A DNA stretch of 64,000 bases, taken from the NCBI RefSeq assembly GCF_001885945.1, contig NZ_JXKQ01000001.1, positions 124,001-188,000 on the forward strand, read 5' to 3'. The notes beneath the pieces are model-generated. The model had not been told where the DNA came from. It made no database searches and worked only from the letters and a program-made list of their open reading frames with translations. Below are positions 58,232 through 64,000 of this stretch, in pieces. Origin of the DNA: Enterococcus hermanniensis. Lineage in GTDB: Bacteria; Bacillota; Bacilli; Lactobacillales; Enterococcaceae. Every line of letters begins with the position of its first letter. The stretch's first letter is position 1. The position numbers and the translations under genes were made by a program.

Positions 58232-58260
58232 ATCATACCGTTAGCGGTATCCGCTTTCAA
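58232..58260 (-). promoter_or_regulatory. mtlA promoter
   Basis: TTGAAA (58260-58255), 17 bases, TATGAT (58237-58232). The spacer contains a perfect inverted repeat ATACCG-CTAA-CGGTAT. Confidence 0.85.
58246..58260 (-). promoter_or_regulatory. cre site 1 (CcpA), over the mtlA -35
   Basis: TTGAAAGCGGATACC matches WTGNAANCGNWNNCW at all but the last base. Confidence 0.75.
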
Positions 58261-58278
58261 TAAATAGAAGGTATAGCT

Positions 58279-58300
58279 TTGGCACAGAACTTTGTGCCAA
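58279..58300 (-). promoter_or_regulatory. MtlR-like operator upstream of mtlA
   Basis: TTGGCACA, six bases, TGTGCCAA: a perfect inverted repeat centred about 64 bases before the start point. The arms agree with the TTGNCACA/TGTGNCAA pattern described for Firmicute MtlR, though I recall a shorter spacer there. Confidence 0.65.
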
Positions 58301-58304
58301 AATT

Positions 58305-58336
58305 AAAAAGCCGTCAACCTAAGGTCCGACGGCTTT
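58305..58336 (-). terminator. Terminator of manO
   Basis: AAAGCCGTC / GACGGCTTT stem plus inner ACCT/AGGT pairing, followed on the minus strand by TT and A/T; seven bases after the manO stop. Confidence 0.85.
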
Positions 58337-58342
58337 GGAAGC

Positions 58343-58714
58343 TTATTTATGCAATTTATTTTTGACACCACGTTTAATGACATCCAAGAAACTCAACGAT
58401 TGGACCATATGAGAAGGATCTACATATTCGCGAATCGCGCGCAAGACTTTTTTAGGCTCTTTGGAAGCAAAAGTATATGTGCCATTCTTTTTTGTTTGAA
58501 TCGCATAGCGTGGAATCCATTTTCCTTTGAAGATGACAGATGCGACAACATAATCGACTTCTTCCCAAGGTATTTGGACAAATTTACGTGCATCTCGGTC
58601 ATTAAAAAATTCAAATCCTTGATCGCCAATCATGATTTTACCATAATCAGCAACTCCTAAGTACGAGGTAGCATCGATCGTCAAATCGATTTTTGTATTG
58701 ATTGACTGAACCAT
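58343..58714 (-). CDS. manO: DUF956 family protein (ManO)
   Basis: 123 residues of the DUF956 family, which accompanies mannose PTS operons in lactic acid bacteria and has a PH-like fold (VDYVVASVIFKGKWIPRYAIQT, in part). It is set apart from manN by a terminator and has its own sigma-A promoter, so it can be made without ManR. A regulatory link to the mannose PTS is presumed. Confidence 0.9.
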   Translation of the reverse strand: MVQSINTKIDLTIDATSYLGVADYGKIMIGDQGFEFFNDRDARKFVQIPWEEVDYVVASVIFKGKWIPRYAIQTKKNGTYTFASKEPKKVLRAIREYVDPSHMVQSLSFLDVIKRGVKNKLHK

Positions 58715-58752
58715 TAGATCTACTCCATTTCTTTATATGTATCTTACAACGT

Positions 58753-58781
58753 ATTATACTCAGTTTCTCTTTATTAAGCAA
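58753..58781 (-). promoter_or_regulatory. manO promoter
   Basis: Minus strand TTGCTT (58781-58776), 17 bases, TATAAT (58758-58753), starting right after the manN terminator. Confidence 0.75.
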
Positions 58782-58811
58782 AAAATGCTCGGGCAAGCCC
58801 GAGCATTTTTA
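58781..58811 (-). terminator. Terminator of the manLMN transcript
   Basis: TGCTCGGGC / GCCCGAGCA-type perfect stem with a tiny loop, followed by six T on the minus strand. Confidence 0.92.
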
Positions 58812-58823
58812 ATGAGTGACTTC

Positions 58824-59735
58824 TTACATAATACCTAATACGTGCAAGCCAACACCGACTACGAACAAACCAAGAATGATGATGATTGGAGAAACTTTTT
58901 TCTTCAATAACCACATGCAAAGTAGAGTCAATAGTAATGCAGCAAGACCAGGGATCAATTGATCCAAGTTATCTTGTAAAGTCGTAACTTTAGAACTATC
59001 TAATGCAAGACCTGAGGCTTGTTGAGTCAATGCTTCTTTGACTCCTTGTGCACCTGCAGGTAATTTATCCCATTCGATATACGCACCTTTGTCTAATTTA
59101 ACAGTAGATACGATTGGAGTGAATTTCACGTTTACCCAACGTTCAACTAACGCCCCAAGTACGAACATCCCTAAAATAGAGGCACCTTTAGTAACTTTTT
59201 GTAAAAGACCACCTGAAAGGTCATCAGTGATTTTAGAACCAGCACGGTAGCCGAATTCTTGTGTATACCACATAAATGCCCAACGAATGATATTCCAAGC
59301 TAGGAAGAAAATGATTGGTCCCATGATGTTTCCAGCTAAAGCTAGAGAAGCACCTAGAGCACCTAACATCGGACGAACAGTAAACCAGAAGACTGGGTCA
59401 CCAACACCGGCTAAAGGTCCCATCATACCGACCTTAACCCCTTGGATCGCTACGTCATCAACTGGTGCGCCATTGGCACGTTCTTCTTCAAGTGCTAATG
59501 TTACCCCTAGAATTGGTGAAGCGATATATGGGTGAGTATTAAAGAATTCCAAGTGACGTTGCATTGCCAACGTACGGTCTTCTTTTGTTTTGTATAATTT
59601 TTTGATTGCTGGCATCATTGCATAACACCAACCACCATTTTGCATACGTTCATAGTTCCAAGAACCTTGAATGAAGGTAGAACGCCATGCAACGGCTAAA
59701 CGATCTTTTTTCGTTAATTCGATTTTTTCTGCCAT
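58824..59735 (-). CDS. manN: PTS mannose-specific EIID
   Basis: 303 residues: EIID-Man family with the amphipathic N-terminal part (MQNGGWCYAMMPAIKKLYK), GVKVGMMGPLAGVGDPVFWFT and C-terminal helices. Forms with ManM the sugar channel; in many lactic acid bacteria this IIC-IID pair is also the docking site of class IIa bacteriocins. RBS AAGGAGGAG. Confidence 0.96.
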   Translation of the reverse strand: MAEKIELTKKDRLAVAWRSTFIQGSWNYERMQNGGWCYAMMPAIKKLYKTKEDRTLAMQRHLEFFNTHPYIASPILGVTLALEEERANGAPVDDVAIQGVKVGMMGPLAGVGDPVFWFTVRPMLGALGASLALAGNIMGPIIFFLAWNIIRWAFMWYTQEFGYRAGSKITDDLSGGLLQKVTKGASILGMFVLGALVERWVNVKFTPIVSTVKLDKGAYIEWDKLPAGAQGVKEALTQQASGLALDSSKVTTLQDNLDQLIPGLAALLLTLLCMWLLKKKVSPIIIILGLFVVGVGLHVLGIM

Positions 59736-59756
59736 TTTATTTCTCCTCCTTCAAGT

Positions 59757-60560
59757 CTAATAGTCATTCAAAATGTCGCCTAGCGGATCACCAGTATTGC
59801 CTCCGCCACCATTAGATGAACCACCAGAACTATCTTGTAGGTTCAAGTAAATCAAAGCGAATGCAACTGCGATAACACCAAGTGCGATCAATGTTAATTC
59901 AGAAAGTGCTGCAATAGCAAAACCAATTGCGAAGAATGGCCATACTTCACGAGTAGCCATCATGTTAATAACCATTGCATAACCAACGGCTACAACCATA
60001 CCACCACCGATTGCCATTCCGTCTGTTAACCATGCAGGCATTGATTCTAAGAATCCACGTACAGTGTCAGCAGGAATAACTAATAGTGCAGCAGCAGGAA
60101 TTGCAATACGAACACCTTGCATTGCTACAGCGATTAAGTGCCACATTTCAACTTTGCGCATTTCACCTTTTTCAGCAGCCGCGTCCATCAAGTGAACGAT
60201 TGGTACAGCGATCGTACGAACGATCATTGTTAAGAACAATCCAGCAACAGCTAGGGGAACAGCGATCGCGATCGCTGAAGAAACACCTTTAACTCCTTGA
60301 CCACCTAAAACTAAAATAATTGCAGATGCAACAGATGCTAACGCAGCATCCGGCGCTACAGCAGCCCCGATGTTTGCCCAACCTAAGGCGATCATTTGAA
60401 GTGAGCCGCCAAGAACGATCCCAGCTTCTAAGTTACCGGTTACTAATCCGATTAATGTACATGCTACTAGCGGTTGGTGGAATTGGAATTCATCCAAAAT
60501 TCCTTCCATACCAGCTAGAAAGGCAACGATTATTACTAATACCATTGAAATACCAGACAT
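59757..60560 (-). CDS. manM: PTS mannose-specific EIIC
   Basis: 267 residues: EIIC-Man (sorbose family) with QFHQPLVACTLIGLVTGNLEAG near the N-terminus (in part), GLGWANIGAA-like QMIALGWANIGAAVAPD and several helices, ending in a Gly/Ser-rich tail. RBS GGAGGG. Membrane channel subunit. Confidence 0.96.
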   Translation of the reverse strand: MSGISMVLVIIVAFLAGMEGILDEFQFHQPLVACTLIGLVTGNLEAGIVLGGSLQMIALGWANIGAAVAPDAALASVASAIILVLGGQGVKGVSSAIAIAVPLAVAGLFLTMIVRTIAVPIVHLMDAAAEKGEMRKVEMWHLIAVAMQGVRIAIPAAALLVIPADTVRGFLESMPAWLTDGMAIGGGMVVAVGYAMVINMMATREVWPFFAIGFAIAALSELTLIALGVIAVAFALIYLNLQDSSGGSSNGGGGNTGDPLGDILNDY

Positions 60561-60592
60561 TATAAGCCCTCCTATTTAAGATAATTTGTTGC

Positions 60593-61582
60593 TTAAGCTT
60601 TTTTCAATTCATTTTTTGCTTTGTTTAAAATTTCATCCATATTGTCGCGAGAATCATTTGGTACTTTACGTACGTCGAATTTAACACCTTTGGCTTTTAA
60701 CTTTTCAAAAGTATCTACATCTTCTTGACCCATTGACAATACTTTACTTACTACAACTTTCCCAACTGAGTGAGCCATTGATCCAACGTTCACTTCTTGA
60801 ATATCCACGCCGCCTTCAACTGCACGTAGTACATCTTCAGGGTTTTCAAATAACAACAACGCTTTTGTATTACCAAAACGAGGGTCTTTTGAAATTTCGA
60901 TCATTTTATCGATTGGGATAACGTTTGCTTTAACACCTGGAGGAGCAGCTTGCTCGATCAAACGTTTACGTAGATCGTCTTTTGCTACTGCATCTGAAAC
61001 AACAATGATTCGGCTAGGGCCAGTTGTTTTAGTCCAAGCTGTCGCAACTTGTCCGTGTAATAAGCGAGAGTCCACACGAGCTAATACAAACTTGATATGT
61101 CCATCTCCAAGTACAGTTCCTTCTGGAATTGCACCTTTTGGTTGATTGTCTGCTGCTGCAACAGGTGCTGCTTCAGCTGGTTCTAATTCTTCAGGACGAA
61201 TTCTCACGCCTTCTTTTGCCGTCCCAGAAATGTGAGCAGCGATTTCATGCGCAGTTTCCATAGAGAAACGTGAAGCATAAGCTTCAATAACCATTGGCAA
61301 GTTCATGCCGGCAACAATTGCCCATGTATCTTTGTGTTCTTCAAACAAGCTATTTGCTTGGTTGAACGGAGTTCCACCCCAAAGATCGACTAAGAATAAT
61401 ACTTGGTCTTGGTTTTCGAAAGAGGCAATTGCTTCTTTCATTTTTGCTTTAACATCATCGGGTCCTTCACTCGGCATCAAAGTTACTGCTTTGACGTTTT
61501 CTTGTTCTCCAAAGATCATCGCACCGGATTGCAAGATACCATTAGCGAATTCACCATGACTAGCAATGATAATTCCTACCAT
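60593..61582 (-). CDS. manL: PTS mannose-specific EIIAB
   Basis: 329 residues: EIIA domain with the phosphorylated H9 in IIASHGEFANG, an Ala/Pro-rich linker (about 132-155) and EIIB domain with H176 in RVDSRLLHGQVATAW. An ATG two codons upstream is too close to AGGAGG, so 61582 is used. Phosphorylates mannose, glucose and related sugars entering through ManMN. Confidence 0.96.
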   Translation of the reverse strand: MVGIIIASHGEFANGILQSGAMIFGEQENVKAVTLMPSEGPDDVKAKMKEAIASFENQDQVLFLVDLWGGTPFNQANSLFEEHKDTWAIVAGMNLPMVIEAYASRFSMETAHEIAAHISGTAKEGVRIRPEELEPAEAAPVAAADNQPKGAIPEGTVLGDGHIKFVLARVDSRLLHGQVATAWTKTTGPSRIIVVSDAVAKDDLRKRLIEQAAPPGVKANVIPIDKMIEISKDPRFGNTKALLLFENPEDVLRAVEGGVDIQEVNVGSMAHSVGKVVVSKVLSMGQEDVDTFEKLKAKGVKFDVRKVPNDSRDNMDEILNKAKNELKKA

Positions 61583-61657
61583 CTTCATACCTCCTACTAT
61601 TATTGTTACAGCTCAAAAATATAAATAAGTTCTAAAAAACCTGTAACCAAAATTAAG

Positions 61658-62158
61658 TTATTGCAGCATCTTTTCTTTTTTGATCAATTGCATCAAATCT
61701 GTTTTTCGGTCAGTCGGCACTTGGCGAATCTCCAATTGGACACCGGCAACCTCCAACTGTCTAAAAGAAATTACATCGCTTTCATCTAGAGAAATAAAAT
61801 TGGTGATCATCTTTTTCCCTTCAGAAAAACGCATCCCGCCAATATTGACCGCTTTCAAATCAACGCCCGCCTTAACGACTTCAACCACATCTTGTGGTGA
61901 AGCAAAAAGCAACATGACTTTCATTCCATCAAACAAGTGATCGTGATAGACTTCAACCATTTTTCTCTTTGTGACGACATTGGACTTGATTCCTGGTGGT
62001 GCAGCTTGTTTCAGGAGGAACTTACGCAACTCATCGTTGGCGACTTCATCACTGACTACTAAAATCCGGTCGATTCCTGTTGCTTTAGACCAAACTGTCG
62101 CTACTTGACCGTGAATCAAACGATCATCGATACGAGTGAGTCGAATATCCATTACCAT
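61658..62158 (-). CDS. Stand-alone PTS EIIB, mannose/sorbose family
   Basis: 166 residues with the EIIB-Man active site RIDDRLIHGQVATVW (H16) and the same fold as the B half of ManL. It is the first gene after the sigma-54 promoter, 76 bases before manL. A second EIIB beside a complete EIIAB-C-D suggests a regulatory role, such as phosphorylating ManR. A like gene precedes the mannose operon in Enterococcus faecalis, as far as I recall. RBS AGGAGG. Confidence 0.9.
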   Translation of the reverse strand: MVMDIRLTRIDDRLIHGQVATVWSKATGIDRILVVSDEVANDELRKFLLKQAAPPGIKSNVVTKRKMVEVYHDHLFDGMKVMLLFASPQDVVEVVKAGVDLKAVNIGGMRFSEGKKMITNFISLDESDVISFRQLEVAGVQLEIRQVPTDRKTDLMQLIKKEKMLQ

Positions 62159-62252
62159 CCCACCACCTCCTAATACTACAAGGCTTAGATGCTAAAAGAC
62201 TTGTGCTACAATTTTTTGAGTACAGTCACACACAAGTACTCACTTATATTAA

Positions 62253-62268
62253 AGCAAGTACCGTGCCA
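62253..62268 (-). promoter_or_regulatory. Sigma-54 promoter of the mannose PTS operon
   Basis: TGGCAC (62268-62263), five bases, TTGCT (62257-62253): a full match to the -24/-12 consensus TGGCAC-N5-TTGCW. RpoN and the ManR activator are needed. Confidence 0.95.
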
Positions 62269-62311
62269 AAATACACTAATAAGAAATTCTTTATTTAACA
62301 GCGTTTTTACG

Positions 62312-62367
62312 ATACACAAAAAGGATACAGTATACTGTATCCTTTATTTGTGTATTTATTTGTGTAT
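62312..62367 (-). promoter_or_regulatory. Palindrome and TTTGTGTAT repeats upstream of the mannose promoter
   Basis: A perfect 26-bp palindrome (62320-62345) centred near -91 from the predicted start. Flanking it are two direct copies of TATTTGTGTAT on the plus strand (62345-62355, 62357-62367) and one inverted ATACACAAA (62312-62320). The distance suits ManR/LevR upstream activating sites; the palindrome followed by five T would also act as terminator of manR. Confidence 0.65.
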
Positions 62368-62370
62368 CTT

Positions 62371-64000
62371 TTAGACTTTTATTTCTTCATTATTTTTTAG
62401 TAATTGATAAATATAATATCGTTCAGATGTAGGAATCGTGATTCTTAGCTGACTCTCTACTTCATTTAGTCCGCGATTCATCACTATATTATCTGTGATA
62501 GCTTCATACGCTCTTTTTGTATCCGAATCAATTTTTAATGGTTGTTGTCTAATATTCCTTTCGATTACGCCTGCCATATGCATGACAAAGTTTACCATCA
62601 ATGCATAATTCACCGTCTCACCATTTCCTTCGATTAATGTTTGCGCTAAACGCCATAGCGGTGCAATCAACTTTTTCGGATTAATAAACGTAAAACTTTC
62701 TTCCATAAAATCCACACAGACTTGACGGGCCTTCTCTGCATCCAAGACAATCTCTTCTTGTGCAGACAAATCATTTTCTAACAACAGTTCATCCAAAATC
62801 TGATCTGCATCTTGACTGATAAACTTCTCCATTGGAATATACGGCGCACCAACTTTTGGATCCATGATACCTGTAGTCGCTAAAAGTTTATATTCTTTTT
62901 TGAAAACTGGAATTTTTGTTTTGATATCCGCTACCGATAGGGTTAAAACTTCTATATGCTTTAAGTTTCGTTGTTTCAATGGACGCTCGATGATTTCTTT
63001 CAAACGTTGAGCTGTCCCTTCACCCGAAGCACAAATCGCTAAAATAGCTTGTTTCTCTTTAGGCTCTGCTTTTTCTTTCGTGATATGACCATAACCACGA
63101 AAGCCTTCTAATGATTCAAACAATTCATCCACGCCCGAACCAAGAACACTGGACTTACGAGCAGCTTCGATTAATAGTGGTGTTGTCACCATATCTAAAG
63201 TACATACTTCGATTCCAGTATCCGTTCGGATTTCTTCATTAAAGGTAGCTAATGAACCCATATCGACCATAATCAAGACACCACTGCCTTCATCGACTTG
63301 AGTCACCGCTTCCCGCATTTTTTCGTAAGCTACTCGCGGATGCATATCCAGCGGCATATCTACCGAAAAAATATTACTTACATCTAATAACTCACGCACA
63401 ACTTGAACCATTGATGACGCCGTACTATTTCCATGTGCTGCTACTACGATCCCGATTTTCCCCGCTGATTGGTCTTCTCTCAACGATACTAATAATACGG
63501 TTAAATAATATTCTTCACTATCAGGGATCGTGACTTGAAATTCATGTTCCACTAGCGCCCGAATCTCTTGTGCTACTGAAAATTCTTTTGGATAATCTTT
63601 AGCCATCTCACGAATATTATCATTGGTTTCACGAGTCTGCCCAACGTTGATTTTCTTCAAGAAAGAAGAAATATGCAAACTCATCGCATAAATAAAGTTT
63701 TGTTGGAAATGGGTTTCCAGTCGCTCACTGACCAGAATAGCAATTTTATTACTAGTTTCAATCACACGTTTATCCACAAATTCAGTTAAGCGCGTTTCTG
63801 TATCAAATGTAAAGCCATGATCCTTATAAAAGGATTTTAAATGAACATTAATATCGGTTGAAATAAAGTGATTGATCGTTTCTTGATCCAATCCCTCATT
63901 TTTTAATAGCGCAGCTTTATCACCAATAATATCGTACAGATTATATGGCAATTCATAGGTATCTGTTTTGATCAATTCGTCGATTTCATTGGGTGTTACA
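62371..64000 (-). CDS. manR: Sigma-54-dependent activator ManR/LevR (partial, N-terminus beyond window)
   Basis: The frame stays open to the right edge (…VTPNEIDELIKTDTYELP) so the HTH and AAA+ domains lie outside. Visible are PRD1 (with MSLHISSFL), an EIIA-Man-like domain (VVAAHGNSTASSMV, histidine), an EIIB-like domain (AICASGEGTAQRL, cysteine) and PRD2 (NFVMHMAGVIERN, histidine). This is the C-terminal order of LevR/ManR proteins. It activates the mannose PTS operon from the sigma-54 promoter next to it and is controlled by PTS phosphorylation. Confidence 0.93.
   Translation of the reverse strand, partial: VTPNEIDELIKTDTYELPYNLYDIIGDKAALLKNEGLDQETINHFISTDINVHLKSFYKDHGFTFDTETRLTEFVDKRVIETSNKIAILVSERLETHFQQNFIYAMSLHISSFLKKINVGQTRETNDNIREMAKDYPKEFSVAQEIRALVEHEFQVTIPDSEEYYLTVLLVSLREDQSAGKIGIVVAAHGNSTASSMVQVVRELLDVSNIFSVDMPLDMHPRVAYEKMREAVTQVDEGSGVLIMVDMGSLATFNEEIRTDTGIEVCTLDMVTTPLLIEAARKSSVLGSGVDELFESLEGFRGYGHITKEKAEPKEKQAILAICASGEGTAQRLKEIIERPLKQRNLKHIEVLTLSVADIKTKIPVFKKEYKLLATTGIMDPKVGAPYIPMEKFISQDADQILDELLLENDLSAQEEIVLDAEKARQVCVDFMEESFTFINPKKLIAPLWRLAQTLIEGNGETVNYALMVNFVMHMAGVIERNIRQQPLKIDSDTKRAYEAITDNIVMNRGLNEVESQLRITIPTSERYYIYQLLKNNEEIKV

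Noticed and set aside
61583-61657. GTTACAG / CTGTAAC inverted repeat between the EIIB gene and manL as terminator
   Set aside because: The arms are only seven bases, 29 bases apart, and no T run follows; not convincing.

Overview
This 64 kb window is a chromosomal segment from a low-GC Gram-positive lactic acid bacterium, most likely an Enterococcus or a close relative. The signs are a complete walRKHIJ operon, a sigma-54 (ManR) driven mannose PTS with DUF956/ManO, an mtlA-mtlR-mtlF-mtlD mannitol operon, class Ib ribonucleotide reductase without adjacent nrdI, strong AGGAGG ribosome binding sites and many compact rho-independent terminators. I see no prophage, IS element, integron, CRISPR array or rRNA. 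Both edges cut a gene: an AI-2E-type permease on the left and the ManR activator on the right.

Layout. 1-6.1 kb: permease, a lone glucitol-type EIIA, a lactonase, two small unknown proteins, and a PacL-type cation ATPase behind a manganese (yybP-ykoY) riboswitch. 6.1-11.7 kb: TtcA-like tRNA thiolase, LTA-synthase-family enzyme, nadE-pncB NAD salvage, and a small conserved protein. 11.9-15.4 kb: groESL under CIRCE control, a divergent CPBP protease, and an NAD(P)-binding protein whose RBS is buried in a hairpin. 15.4-21 kb: walRKHIJ cell-wall two-component operon. 21.1-26.6 kb: DegV/DUF1836 pair, tRNA-Lys, and a YknWXYZ-like export cluster. 26.9-33.2 kb: oligopeptide permease, with a DUF3899-like gene lying antisense between oppA and oppB.

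33.6-38.4 kb: leuABCD behind a leader peptide with three leucine codons and an attenuator. 38.5-41.2 kb: MarR regulator and multidrug-type ABC exporter. 41.2-44.1 kb: feoA-feoB plus a tiny FeoB-associated protein, with a Fur-like box. 44.3-48.1 kb: nrdH-nrdE-nrdF with an NrdR box. 48.2-52.5 kb: TPM-domain protein, MgtC-like protein, RsuA, NagB (with a NagR-like operator) and a YitT-like protein. 52.7-58.3 kb: mannitol PTS with two cre sites and an MtlR-like operator. 58.3-64 kb: mannose PTS (extra EIIB, manL, manM, manN, manO) and its activator ManR.

Much of the interest is in the regulatory DNA. I see a metal riboswitch, an amino-acid attenuator, a sigma-54 promoter with upstream repeats, carbon-catabolite sites, HrcA, Fur, NrdR, NagR and possible CodY sites, a putative RBS-sequestering hairpin, and a MarR promoter with repeated operators. 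The proteins themselves belong mainly to well known families. I found no clear wholly new multi-gene system; the least explained items are the RBS hairpin, the palindromes upstream of nrdH and of the mannose promoter, the structured element after tRNA-Lys, and the degenerate second IIB domain of MtlA.
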